NCBI GenBank assembly: GCA_963971535.1
Contig: OZ020589.1
Span: 72,827,520-72,891,519, forward strand
Source of the DNA: Notolepis coatsorum
Taxonomy: Eukaryota; Chordata; Actinopteri; Aulopiformes; Paralepididae
Direction: 5' to 3'
Length of the DNA stretch: 64,000 bases
Translations under genes and position numbers: made by a program
Notes under the pieces: model-generated
Database searches by the model: none
The model's input: only the letters and a program-made list of their open reading frames with translations
Told to the model about the DNA's origin: nothing
Shown: one piece after another, positions 45,919 through 56,310 of the stretch
How the letters are laid out: every line of letters starts with the position of its first letter
Position numbering within the stretch: the first letter of the stretch is position 1

Positions 45919-46461
45919 TGTGAGGATGGGGTTCTTGCGGAGCCCAATAGCAAAACACAGGAGGAGAGAATGGAGCGGTTTTAGGGTTCTTTAATTATTC
46001 TTCCCAACCAAGCAGAGTATAACAGGAATGTGAAACAGGAATGTGAACAACACGGAGGTTATAATGTTCTTGGGGGGGAGAAGAATGAGAGCAGGTGCAC
46101 TTCAGTGCAGCTGTCAGCAGCGAGAGAGAGAGGACAAAGGTCTTGCGCTTGAGAGCGAGCAGGAGTCCTCTTTGCTTGGCTCGAGATGTCAGGGTGGAAG
46201 GACGCTGGGGCTCGAGACGTCAGGGTGGAAGGGCGCTGGAGCGAAGTCCTGGGGCACAAGAAACAGAAAGTTAGGGAAAGCATAAACAGGGGTAGTTACA
46301 GCTGGTCTTCAGGTAGCGTCGTCGTACCTCGGTAGGCAGTTTAACACTGCGACGTCGGATGACAGGGTATGCCAGTTGAAGTAGGGAACGCTTGATGAGG
46401 TGATCTCTTGCAGCCGCGCTGATTGCTCCTCATCTGGCAGACTCGAGCTCCGATCATGACA
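45919..46461 (-). mobile_element. Solo LTR (543 bp)
   Basis: Runs TGTGAGGATGGGG to GATCATGACA on the plus strand, bounded by TG/CA and flanked by AGAGG (45914-45918 and 46462-46466). Minus orientation is suggested by ATTAAA near that 3' end. No internal coding region, so probably left by LTR-LTR recombination. Confidence 0.65.
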
Positions 46462-46466
46462 AGAGG

Positions 46467-46842
46467 TTTGTTTACAAACCGATGTACTTTCTAAGAGCTA
46501 TATATATAATTTATAGTATTGCTATCTGTCCATTCTCATTGTCACTTGAGTGCATAAACCGTGCCTTCATAATGGCTTAAAGAAAATAAAAATCCATCGG
46601 TTGGTTGTCATTTTATAGCGTCGTGAATATAAGGTATATCGCACTTTTCGTCTCATCTTTTTTCCAGGAAGCTAGATAATAGGCTAAAAGTTGGCGCCGT
46701 TATATCAAACGCCATTTCTGCTGTATATATACGAATGAAATAAAACAAACTGCGTAGCATCCGGACTATTACAGAGCATCTATGGATGAAATGGGGGCGG
46801 CGGGGAACGCCGATTAGTATTATTGATGATTAGCAATACAGT
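46467..46842. other. Non-coding; probably part of a piggyBac-like insert
   Basis: A short palindrome TTTGTTTACAAA (46469-46480) and AT-rich DNA. No coding sense. Continues after the hAT element at 49312. Confidence 0.35.
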
Positions 46843-46884
46843 CAGGGCCGGATTAACGACCGGGCCGTCCGGGCCGCGGCCCGT

Positions 46885-47000
46885 GGGCCTCTAGTGACGA
46901 GGGGCCTCCAAAAAAAGAAAATAGAGTCCCAAATTATTATTATTGTTTTTTTTACTTTTATTTTTTATTTTTTTGGAGGCCCCTCGTCACTAGAGGCCCC
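46885..47000. repeat. Inverted repeat near the hAT left end
   Basis: GGCCTCTAGTGACGAGGGGC with CTCCAAAAAA, and its exact reverse complement about 50 bases on. Forms a stem of about 30 bp with a T-rich loop. Confidence 0.9.
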
Positions 47001-47049
47001 AAATATTTGTTTATTTTTTTATAACTTTTATGTAACGTGTTCTCGTTCT

Positions 47050-47310
47050 GCGCGCTGATTGGCCACTGACGTTTCTGGTAGCGCCAATCGTGTGACGCCT
47101 CTTTCTTTCACCGGTTAAGCTTAGGCACTCTTTCGAAGTTGGTTAAGGTTAGAGTTTGTCTTAGAGCAGGGCGATAGAACACCAGCCCTGATTCCATACT
47201 CTAACCTTAACCAACTTCGAAAAAGTCGCCTACGAAACGTCAGTGGCCAATCAGATCGCAGAACGCAAACGCGGAACTGGAAATCCGTTGGTAAAAGAAT
47301 AGACACAGCC
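47050..47310. mobile_element. Foldback element, relative of 24541-24894
   Basis: Inverted arms share CTGATTGGCCACTGACGTTTC. The centre contains inverted copies of CTAACCTTAACCAACTTCGA. One arm ends AAGAATAGAC as in the 24.5-kb copy; the outer left arm is lost. Confidence 0.7.
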
Positions 47311-47314
47311 CCGA

Positions 47315-47465
47315 CACGAATGATTGATTGATTGATTGAAAACTTTATTAACAGATTGCAGAATGGGTACAGTACAGTACAGCTCAATACATACAATTGT
47401 TAAGGGGATGCAGACCAGAGAAAGACTTTCGTCTTGTCAGGGTCCCCCATTTTCAATTCATCGAA
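47315..47465 (-). mobile_element. LINE-A 3' end
   Basis: GATTGATTGATTGATT tail, then AAAACTTTATTAACAGATTG and GGGTCCCCCATTTTCAATTC. About 150 bases of 3' UTR only. Confidence 0.8.
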
Positions 47466-47529
47466 TAAGGCAGATTGGGATCATTATTCATGACAGACAG
47501 CAGAGACCCGCCGGTGCTGATAGCGGATA

Positions 47530-47940
47530 TCATCGAGCTCCCCCTAGTGACTAGGGGGCGTTATTTCTAAACCTAGCCGCATTTCTGGCAGACGCTCTCT
47601 GATTGGCACTGACTGACGCTCTCTGATTGGCCACTGACATGTTTGCCCAATCGCGTGACGAGCTGTGTCTTTGCCCATTTCTGCGTCGAACAGCCTGCAA
47701 ACTACCTGGCGTTCTATCGCCATGCTCTAAGACAAACTCTAACCTTAACCAACTTCGAAAAAGAGTGCCTAAGCTTAACCGTCAAAAGAACTTGCCGTCA
47801 CGCTCTAAGACAAACTCTAACCTTAACCAACTTCGAAGAGTGCCTAAGCCTAACCAGTGTAGAAACTGACGTCGGCCAATCAGAGTGCGTCTTGCCAGAA
47901 ATGCGACTAGGTTTAGAAATAACGCGACTAGGGGCCTCCA
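47530..47940. mobile_element. Foldback element with CTAACCTTAACC core
   Basis: The arms (GCGTTATTTCTAAACCTAG with CCGCATTTCTGGCA, and its inverse at about 47895-47935) enclose two direct copies of CTAAGACAAACTCTAACCTT then AACCAACTTCGAA (about 47725 and 47803). CTAG motifs lie at both edges. Confidence 0.65.
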
Positions 47941-48282
47941 CTACACACTAGTAAAAAAATAAAAGAGATACGAAAAGAAATATATATATAATCAGATCCT
48001 CATCCAGCGTTTACTTTCACAGCATCTATAGTGACTACTAGTATCATCTCATCTCTTCTCTATCTATTTTTATAAAAAGAATAATATTGCAAATACAAAT
48101 ATTATTGATTGTTTGATAATGAGGGGTGAGAGACGTTGAGTCTACGTGACACTGACATCCAGGTCCAGGGGCCACTGTCGGGTCAGGTCAGGTGACCACT
48201 GATCGCGAGAATTGCACTTGCAAGTTGATCAAGTAGGCTAAGACTCGAGTAGTACTGTATGATCATATGACACTCAAAAAAC

Positions 48283-48663
48283 ATGGATAAAAAAGTTAAA
48301 CGGTGGGAAAGCGGAGCTGCTAAGTTAAAATCTAAACAGGAAAGGGACAGAAAGAGCGTGTTACTTCGGCAAAGCATACCAACTATCTCTACTTTTTTCA
48401 CCCCGTCAGGTAAGACTAAGGAGGACCTGGAGGAGGATAGCCCCCTCCCCCTGGCTAGCACTAGTAGTAGCAGCAATGTCGTTAAAGAGGCTGAGCCAGG
48501 CGCCGCGGGCAGAGAGGACGAGAATGCTAACGTTATTATTATTGATGCTAGCGACAGAGAAGAGGCAGCGGCAGCCTCTAGTTCAGCCGGCCCACCACCA
48601 CCAGTGGCTGCCACCTGTTCGTATACGCCCGCCGCATCTCCACAGCCCAGGGGGGTTGGGTAG
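48283..48663 (+). CDS. N-terminal part of a hAT transposase
   Basis: A 126-codon frame beginning MDKKVKRWESGAAKLKSKQE and, after RSIPTISTFFTPSG-like residues, a low-complexity Ser/Ala/Pro-rich segment. The start pattern (K-rich, ESGA, later a TFF motif) is that of hAT transposases related to zinc-finger MYM-type 1-like proteins. It ends at a stop right where LINE-A sequence begins, so the zinc-finger and catalytic domains are missing or lie elsewhere. A GT directly after the SG codons (48409) could be a splice donor. Probably non-functional. Confidence 0.55.
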   Translation: MDKKVKRWESGAAKLKSKQERDRKSVLLRQSIPTISTFFTPSGKTKEDLEEDSPLPLASTSSSSNVVKEAEPGAAGREDENANVIIIDASDREEAAAASSSAGPPPPVAATCSYTPAASPQPRGVG

Positions 48664-49135
48664 GATTGGTGGGTGGGTGGAGGCCACTGTACAACTGTAG
48701 AAGCAAAACTGTACATTGGAATATTGACAAAACCATACTTGGTCATTTACTGTACATTGGAGGGGGTTGTGTTAGGACATTTACAGGGGCCAGTTTCGAA
48801 TTGCAGTCTCCCGTAGGTGTTCTTTGAGAGTGTTTTTGAAAGTGGGTAGTGATTCACATTCCTTTACAGCTTTGGGTAGGGCGTTCCACATTGATGTGGC
48901 ATAATTGCGAAATGTGTTTAGTCCCTTGTTTGAGCCGAATCTGGGTTTAACATGATTTGTGGAGCTCCCTCTGGTGTTGTGATCGTGGTATTCACTGACC
49001 TTTGGGAAGTATTTTGACATGTACATGGGTACCTTGGTCGTGTAGTGTATCTTGTAGACCAGGCCCATTGCAGGTTGCTGTACTCTGTCGTCTACTCTAA
49101 GCCATCCTAGGTTGTCAAAGTGGGCAGGGGTGATC
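48664..49135 (-). pseudogene. LINE-A C-terminal fragment
   Basis: The minus strand encodes AHFDNLGWLRVDDRVQQ, KYFPKVSEYHDHNTRG, HVKPRFGSNKGLNTF and NALPKAVKECESLPTF, ending in AIRNWPL-stop at 48781, then the 3' UTR start. 5'-truncated at about 49135. Confidence 0.85.
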
Positions 49136-49311
49136 AAAGTCCTTTTAGCTTGGCCCTCAGAGCCCACCACTTCTAAATATTCTATATATTTTTTAAAGTG
49201 ACATATAAAAACGCCACTGTGCGTGCGTGCATGTGTATGTGTGTGTGGGGGGGCCTCCACAAGAATCTGGCCCAGGGGCCTCTGAAGTCTTAATCTGGCC
49301 TTGAATACAGT

Positions 49312-49806
49312 GTGCGTTCAGGTAGCCAATGTCAGTGATCGATCACGTTAGGTTTTAAAACAATGTCCAATCCAGCTGTAATTTGGGGGAATAGTATCCT
49401 ACCGTCAGGCCATGTGATCGCAGGCAGCATTTCGTCATTAGTCATCGGAATCTGGTAGATCGATATGTCCATTGGCTAATCATAAATCCCATTATTCCAG
49501 GCTGAAATATGCGATCGGTAACGTGATCAAAGATGGAGGGTGTTCACAGACAGTGAAAAGATTTTTTTTTTCAAATGCCCTCAATGATACTGCAGTGGAG
49601 CGATGGCGCCCCTAAGCGGATCTGGCCGGTATTGCATGTTTCGAAAATCAAATATGTGGGTAGGTCATGCATGTCGATCGTGGACGTTAATAGCGTTATA
49701 AATATGGAATAAAACAATAACAACTCGCCACGAGTTAACTCGTGGCTCTGGTCCACAACGCATGGAATCGAATCACGAGTTCACTCGGACGGTCCCTATA
49801 GTGTTA
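49312..49806. mobile_element. piggyBac-like right end with subterminal hairpins
   Basis: Ends GGTCCCTATAGTG followed by TTAA at 49802-49805. Just inside are two palindromic blocks, CGAGTGAACTCG and ACGAGTTAACTCGT, laid out as at 22536. The matching left end was not found. Confidence 0.45.
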
Positions 49807-50396
49807 AGGTGTGAGTCAACAAACTTTGAGATAGGTTATGTAAGTGACCCGATACCAGCCACAATAGGTCGACCTGGTGGGTTATGAAGATCCTTGTGAA
49901 TTTTGGGCAAAGTGTAAATAATAGGTTTTAGTCTTACTGGGTTATCATTCACCATGAACTTAAATTCCTTCTCAGAAATCTCACCCTCCTTAAGAAGGCG
50001 CTTTAGAACCTCTTTGATCTCAAAAGAGAACTGAACAGTTGGATCTGTGCTTAAAGGAATATACACATCTGTGTCTGCTAATAATTGTCTATTTATTTTA
50101 GAAACATAGGAACTCTTATTCTGCACCACTAAGGCCAAGCCTTTATCGGCCTTCCTGTACACCAAATTATTTAACTGCATCAATTCCTTAAGTGCTAGTC
50201 TCTCTGACTCAAGCAGATTATGGAATAATCTAGTTTCATTACTTTTCTCACATAGAAGCATAACTTCATCCTCTACTAGTCTACAAAATGTGTCAACTGA
50301 TGCCTGATTAATCTGTGGAGTAAATGTGCTATGAGGCTTGAACAGTTTTTTAAATGGTCTATCAGTCGTGTCCAATGAACTGACTTCTGACAACAC
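49807..50396 (-). pseudogene. Penelope-like RT, N-terminal half
   Basis: An open frame from 50396: FTPQINQASVDTFCRLVEDE, NNLVYRKADKGLALVVQNK, LKPIIYTLPKIHKDLHNPP and GRPIVAGIGSLT. YxLPKIHK and GRPIVAG are the first RT motifs of Penelope-like elements. A frameshift follows, then SKFVDSHL-like codons at 49807-49830, and the element is interrupted. It connects to 45297-45860. Confidence 0.85.
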
Positions 50397-50399
50397 TGG

Positions 50400-52310
50400 G
50401 TCTCATTCCCCAATATTTTCCAAAGAGTTCTCTTGGAAGACTTATCTTAGAACCGACTGAGACAGAATCAATGACAAGTTCACTCTGAGTCCCCAACGTG
50501 TGGGGAAGATGTCTTAAGTGGCTCAAACTATCACAGCTGAGATGCCGCGATGAGGAATGTCTCCGCTCTGAAACATGAACGTGCGTCCCCCATCCAGGTA
50601 ATTTGCATACAAAACAACGCCTCCAGAGCTCCTTATAAGGCAGGCAAATGAAATCGAGAAAAGTCTAGGGTTTAGACACACCTGTCCAGCTCATTAAATG
50701 CAATTAATGATGCAGCCATGTGAAAATGATGGCAGAAGCGCTTTGCGACTTCACAATAATTGCATAATTGTGTTTGAATATCTGAGTAATTAAAGTAATT
50801 ATACATTTGTCCAAAATAGCTGGTTCAGATATGGTTAATCCAGCTGCCCTGTGATCAGATGAATCCATATTATTTATTTTTCCGACATCCGCGTAATTTC
50901 TTATTGTACAAATATTGTCATATTTATTTTAATTATGATTAAGTAATTAATTCCAAGGAGGCCTGTAGGATTGACATGAAGGAATCACTATGGTTCCTCC
51001 CAAATAAAGCCATTAAGGACATGGAGAACACAGTCTGTCAAGTTAATAACATTTTCAAACAATCAATCAATCATAAGTGTGCTCATCAGCACTCTTAAAT
51101 TCTGCTCTCAGCCATGGCCGAATCCAATCTCAGGGAAATTTGGGGAATCTCTCTACCAGCCCTAATATGTCGCAAAGCGGCTGAAATCTGCCTGAGAGCA
51201 AATTTCTTGTTGCAAATCCGTTTGGGAATGAGACCCACTGTGCTTACAGGAGTAGAATAAACAAATTTGTTTTCGACATCTCTAGAATAAAAATCTTTAA
51301 GCTTAATGGGTCTCATTCCCCAATATTTTCCAAAGAGTTCTCTTGGAAGACTTATCTTGGAACCGACTGAGACAGAATCAATGCCAAGTTCACTCCGAGT
51401 CCTCAACACGCTGGTAATATGTCTTAAGTGTCTCAAACGTTCGCACCTGTGATATCTGCGTTGGGGAATGGCACCATGTCCCAAACGCGAATGCGCGTCC
51501 CCGTTCAGGTCATTTGCATACAAAACAACACCTCCAGAGCTCCTTATAAGGCAACTAATGATGCAGCTGTGTGAAAATGGTCTTGCGACCCATCGAAATT
51601 AGATTAGATTAATGTATTGGCATCATATATAGTACAGCTCGTGGTACACCTGCCGCAGCGCGCACGCGCACACACACACACGTGCGCGCAGTACTGTATA
51701 GCCTACGTGCGTAATGAATGAACGCAGTATAGGCTTATTATCCCATTAATGACTTGTTTCATTAGGATTTAGTAGATACTATATATATGCTCTGCCCTAT
51801 GTACAGTATAGGTACAGTCTGTATATATATAAAGTATGTATACAGACTGTACTTATACTGTACGTAGGGCAGAGCATATATATATATAGTATCTACTAAA
51901 TCCTAATGAAACAAGTAACTAGGATATATTAAGCCTATCAGTGATTAAGTGATCAGATGAATCCATATTATTTATTTTTCCGACATCAAATGCGTAATTT
52001 CTTACAAATATTGTCATATCTATTTTAATTATGATTAAGTAATTAATTCCAAGGAGGCCTGTAGCGTTGACATGAAGGAATCACTATGAGAACACAGTCT
52101 GTCAAGTTAATAACATTTTCAATTAGTCAATCAATCATAAGTGTGCTCCTCAGCACTCTTAAATCTGCTCTCAGCCACGCTCAAATCTGATCTCAGGAAA
52201 ATTTGGGGAATCGCGCTACCAGCCCTAATATGTCTTAAATGGGCCGAAATCTGCCTAAGAGGAAATTTTTGGTCGTAAATCCGTTCGGGAATGAGACCCA
52301 ATGTTCCTAA
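50400..52310 (-). repeat. Penelope-like terminal direct repeats in tandem
   Basis: Two head-to-tail units of about 0.9-1.0 kb. The block TCTCATTCCCCAATATTTTC, with the following 240 bases, is at 50401 and again at 51309. The block GATGAATCCATATTATTTAT, with the following 330 bases, is at 50860 and again at 51957. Partial tandem direct repeats (pseudo-LTRs) are typical of Penelope-like elements. The frame 51095-51523 (minus; LPRELFGKYWGMRPIKL) belongs to this unit, and I cannot assign its function. Confidence 0.7.
51727..51940. mobile_element. Palindromic foldback element inside the repeat unit
   Basis: About 214 bp. The left arm, GACTTGTTTCATTAGGATTT then AGTAGATACTATATATATG, is mirrored by the right arm almost base for base around 51833. 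The first unit (50400-51308) lacks it at the matching place, so it is a later insertion. Confidence 0.75.
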
Positions 52311-52555
52311 AAAAACGTAAACAATTCAACCTTTGTAGTGAAACCATCCACCTTACGAGATGGTACAAAAGAAAGTCCTTTTGACAGTAGTTTACATTGG
52401 GAGTCACTGAGGTTTACCTCTGAAATGTTGACTATGTTTGCCGCCTCCCCCTGCGTCTTTGGGTGGGAAGCCCTCTGGCCTCGTCGGGTCTTCCTGTGCC
52501 TCCTCTCCCTGGTAGGGGAGGAGAGGAGCCTGGCTGAAAAAGATATACATGACAT
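52307..52555 (-). pseudogene. Penelope-like protein N-terminal region, copy 1
   Basis: 82 codons, including VNLSDSQCKLLSKGLSFVPS and VDGFTTKVELFTFF. The pattern LSxxQxxLLxKGLxFxP is the N-terminal signature of Penelope-like RT proteins. The frame is cut by the repeat unit that follows. Upstream residues (ARLLSSPTRERRHRK) may be read-through of non-coding DNA. Confidence 0.65.
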
Positions 52556-52963
52556 ACCACTGCTTCTTGCGTATTATTGCTTAATTATAAATACCCATGT
52601 GTAACCACTAACCAGTGTATCTACTGTATATGTATAGCCTAGTGCTATTGTACCTAATGTACTTGAAATGTAGCAATTTCTTTTTTTCTTTTTTTTATCT
52701 TTTTCCTCCTTCTTTTTCCGTTTTTCTCCCATCCCAATGTTAGTCGTCAATTCTCAATCCCCTTCCTGGTCGTTGCGCACTCTACCCCATACCGTCGGTC
52801 CGGGAGGGCGGAGACTATCACATGCTTCCTCCGACACATGTGTACCCAGCCCACCGCTTCTTTTCACCTGGCAGCGCGGACTCTCACTGGGAGAGTGTAA
52901 CGTGTGGAAGGTTAAGAGGAAATTTTTGGTCGTAAATCCGTTCGGGAATGAGACCCAATGTTC

Positions 52964-53212
52964 CTAAAAAAACTTAAACAATTCAACCTTTGTAGTGAAA
53001 CCATCCACCTTACGAGATGGTACAAAAGAAAGTCCTTTTGACAGTAGTTTACATTGGGAGTCACTGAGGTTTACCTCTGAAATGTTGACTATGTTTGCCG
53101 CCTCCCCCTGCGTCTTTGGGTGGGAAGCCCTCTGGCCTCGTCGGGTCTTCCTGTGCCTCCTCTCCCTGGTAGGGGAGGAGAGGAGCCTGGCTGAAAAAGA
53201 TATACATGACAT
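52964..53212 (-). pseudogene. Penelope-like protein N-terminal region, copy 2
   Basis: The second copy from the tandem duplication, differing in one residue near the end (ELFKFF for ELFTFF). Confidence 0.65.
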
Positions 53213-53852
53213 ACCACTGCTTCTTGCGTATTATTGCTTAATTATAAATACCCATGTGTAACCACTAACCAGTGTATCTACTGTATATGTATAGCCTAGT
53301 GCTATTGTACCTAATGTACTTGAAATGTAGCAATTTCTTTTTTTCTTTTTTTTATCTTTTTCCTCCTTCTTTTTCCGTTTTTCTCCCATCCCAATGTTAG
53401 TCGTTATGCCAATTCCCAATCCCCTTCCTGGTCGTTGCGCACTCTACCCCATACCGTCGGTCCGGGAGGGCGGAGACTATCACATGCTTCCTCCGACACA
53501 TGTGTACCCAGCCCACCGCTTCTTTTCACCTGGCAGCGCGGACTCTCACTGGGAGAGTGTAACGTGTGGAAGGTCACACTACCTCTCCTAGATTCTTCCC
53601 TTGCTGTGCAGGTGCCCCGACCGAACTGTAGGAGTCGCTGTTTACAGCGACCAGGACCGACCCTCGCCAGGTTTCCCACCCTCTAACACTGCCAATTGTG
53701 TTAGTATGGACGGTCGGCCAACCCGGAAGCACCACAGCTGGATTCGTGATTTTAATCTTTTAATGTTGTGTTGAATGCGACCAACACATAATATACCATA
53801 AAAAACCAACTGTATTTCTTTCAGCTTTTTTGTCCACAACATTTTTATTTTA

Positions 53853-54041
53853 TTTTTTAAGATTTTTTTTTGGCGTTTTTATCGCTTCATTTCTACTGGG
53901 CAGTCCAACAGGGAGAGACAGAGGAGGAATGGGAGACAGAGTGGGGGGAAGACATTCGGCAAATAACGACGGGTTCGGGAGTCGAACCCGGGTCGGCCGT
54001 GTCACGGCTGAGCGAGCCATGTGGTTCGCCACTGGGGCGCC
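53853..54041 (-). mobile_element. tRNA-derived SINE
   Basis: On the minus strand it starts GGGGCGCCCCAGTGGCGAA and has a pol III B box GGGTTCGACTCCCG (53976-53989). The body runs to AAAACGCC plus an A-rich tail. A perfect 19-bp duplication CCACAACATTTTTATTTTA flanks it (53834-53852 and 54042-54060). The tRNA of origin is not clear. Confidence 0.85.
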
Positions 54042-54060
54042 CCACAACATTTTTATTTTA

Positions 54061-54942
54061 AACATGGAAAACCTAATGCATTGATCACAAGCCAGAAGTA
54101 AATAATAGTCCAAAGGTATAATGGCACAACAAAGGTTTCATGTATATGTGTGTTTGTGTATGTCTGTCATTATGAGTCTATGCTAGAAATTGACCAACCT
54201 CATGCCCTGCCCTCTTTTCTTGATCCTCCAATCACAACTGTTGCTCGAACCTACCAGGTTACAGACGACCTGAAATGGGACACCCATGCAGATCAGGTGG
54301 TTTAAATCATTATTATGCTGGTTTTTATTGTTTCTTTCATATGTATTCTATTGTGTATTTTATTGACATGCTGTAGGTCGAGGGGGCAAGACCCAAGACT
54401 CCCACGATTTATTATTGTTTTGACAATGGGTCATGACAAACCAATTACATAATCCAACATGTGTAAACAACTAACATATTCCAGTTGACTGTATCTTTTT
54501 TTTTTATTATTCGTTATGAATATATCCATACTTCCATTGTGTCTGGGACATCCAGTGAAATTGCTTCGTGTGACAGTGTCCTTTTGAAGCAGAGGGAGGT
54601 GCAGAGGGAGGCTACAAAGCATGGCATCTAACAACAACCACCCGAGACAGAGAGCACTCAGCCAGTGGCCACTCCCCTCAGACGCAAAGTTCTGTAGTTT
54701 TTCACACAGCGAGGAAAATAATACAGTCGGACAATCTAACAAGAATTAACGTATTTACAAGTGTATCAGTGTAATGGTGAAGTCAAGTGCTTTGAGCAGG
54801 ATAAACTTATAACTTATATTATATATATGTTACAGTATATAAAAATACCGTTTTACTTTTGTGCAGTAACTGAAGCTGCCACACCCCCCCTTCCAACGTG
54901 CCTGATTGTTATGCATTTTACTCTGCCAATTGGTGACCAAAT
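54061..54942. other. Non-coding with a LINE RT scrap and a shared repeat end
   Basis: 54255-54302 (plus) reads QVTDDLKWDTHADQVV, a thumb-region scrap of a CR1/Rex1-group RT. 54430-54497 matches 56936-57012 and, inverted, 36590-36660. The rest has no gene. Confidence 0.5.
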
Positions 54943-55589
54943 TGTTATGGTTTGTAACCGACCCCAATCGCACAACACAAGACAGGTATGAGAGTAAGCC
55001 AAGAACAGGGCATTTATTGAACAGAAGGAAAAACGGCACTGTCCCTTTAAGGGAGAAACACAAAATACTGGAAATAACAAGAAGGGAAGGTACAGTGCCT
55101 TTAAGAGGCGAGCTGGCTAAGGGGAAGGCAAGGGAAGGCTAAAGGAAAACAGGGCGGAACTAGGAGGACCGGAGGGGGAGGACTAGAGAGGGGAGAACAG
55201 GGACAAAGGCCCGCGGAGGCGGGCTGGGGACAGGGAGGACTGGGAGGACTAGGGAAAAACAGGGTAAGGCCTTGGAACAGGGCGAGGGCAGGAGCTGCAT
55301 ACTGGGAAAGAGTAAAGGGGGTCAGGTCTTGGAAAAAGCAATAATGAGCACAGAAATAGGCAAGTCTAACAAGACAGGTACACAAGCAAGGGGGAAAATG
55401 TTCTGCTGCTCTGCAGCTTCTCCCGTGGTGGTAGTAGGGGGTAGCAGATGCTGACGTCTGAGCCGCTCTGCAGACTTCTCTCGGCAGAATCTCCGAGGTG
55501 TTGCGGGACCGAGAGAGAGAGAGAGGGAGCGAGTCAACAAGGGTGCAGGTAGAACGAGCAGGAGAACAGGAGAGGTGACTTGGACCCAA

Positions 55590-55800
55590 ATACAAAAGTA
55601 TCCAAGTGAACTAATCTTCGTGTAAATACACACAGTGAGCAAAGTTCCAAAACACAATCCCAAGTGAATATCTTCGTGTAAATACACACAGAGAGTGAAG
55701 TCCAAAAAACAATCCAATGTGAATAATATCTTCGGTGTGAACAACACACAGTGGGAGATGTAAAGTCCCAAAATATTATCCCAGTGAGAACAACAAAAAG
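55590..55800. repeat. 56-58-bp minisatellite in the solo LTR
   Basis: ATCTTCG(G)TGTxAAxACACACAG begins units at about 55614, 55670 and 55728. Each unit contains AAAGTCCxAAA and ends CCxxxGTGA. Confidence 0.8.
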
Positions 55801-56019
55801 GCGATCGCTGGGTGAGTGACTGTCTGATAAAAAAGGTGGTAATCTTCAGTGTTATAGAAACACACGAAAACGGAATTTGATCAAGACAGTCAGTAAAAAA
55901 CTCACCCAGACGTAGTGCGTAATGAGTGCTGGAACAGCAGCGGGGCGAGAGCGTCGCCACCGGGGAGCCGGTTGTCCGAGCGGAGGTCAGAGTGGTGCGC
56001 GACTGCTTGGAGTGCGCGC

Positions 56020-56310
56020 CGGGACAGAGGACGCATCTGGAGTGCGTCTGCGCGGAGGAGCGTGCCAAGCTCGGAGGTCTGGAAGGTGCGCGTCTGCTTT
56101 GAGTACGCGCCGGTACGGAGGGCGCATTTGCTGCGCGGAGGTCTGGAGTGGAGAGCGCGTCTGCGCGGAATGCGCGCCGGTACGGAGAGACGCATCTGGA
56201 GTGCGTCTGCGTGGAAGAGCGCGCCAGGCTCGGAGGTCTGGATGGTGTCTGGGCGTCTGCAGCGCGGAGGTCTGGATGTGCGTCAGGACGACTGCTGCGC
56301 GGAGGTCTGA
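56020..56310. repeat. GC-rich minisatellite in the solo LTR
   Basis: Degenerate repeats built from GCGCGGAGGTCTGGA, GTGCGTCTGCG and GCGCCGGTACGGAG. Stop-free in several frames, which explains the overlapping long open frames on both strands. Confidence 0.8.

Larger units (their letters stand above)
46843..49303 (+). mobile_element. Composite hAT element with transposase fragment
   Basis: The termini CAGGGCCGGATTAA and (reverse complement) CAAGGCCAGATTAA are inverted. A perfect 8-bp duplication AATACAGT is at 46835-46842 and 49304-49311. Inside lie an inverted repeat, two foldback elements, two LINE-A fragments and the first coding part of a hAT transposase (48283-48663). It was probably an autonomous hAT now broken by insertions. 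Confidence 0.85.
52256..53574. repeat. Tandem duplication, unit about 657-662 bp
   Basis: 52256-52912 is repeated at 52913-53574 with very few changes and one 5-bp length difference. Each unit holds a Penelope-like N-terminal coding piece plus a SINE-like block with GTCGTTGCGCACTCTACCCC and CACATGCTTCCTCCGACACA. The SINE-like DNA continues to about 53735 after the second unit. Confidence 0.9.

Noticed and set aside
45916..49814. AGGTGTGAG at both edges of the insert in the Penelope-like RT, as a 9-bp target duplication
   Set aside because: At 45916 these bases straddle the start of a solo LTR whose own AGAGG duplication explains the junction, so the 9-base match is chance.
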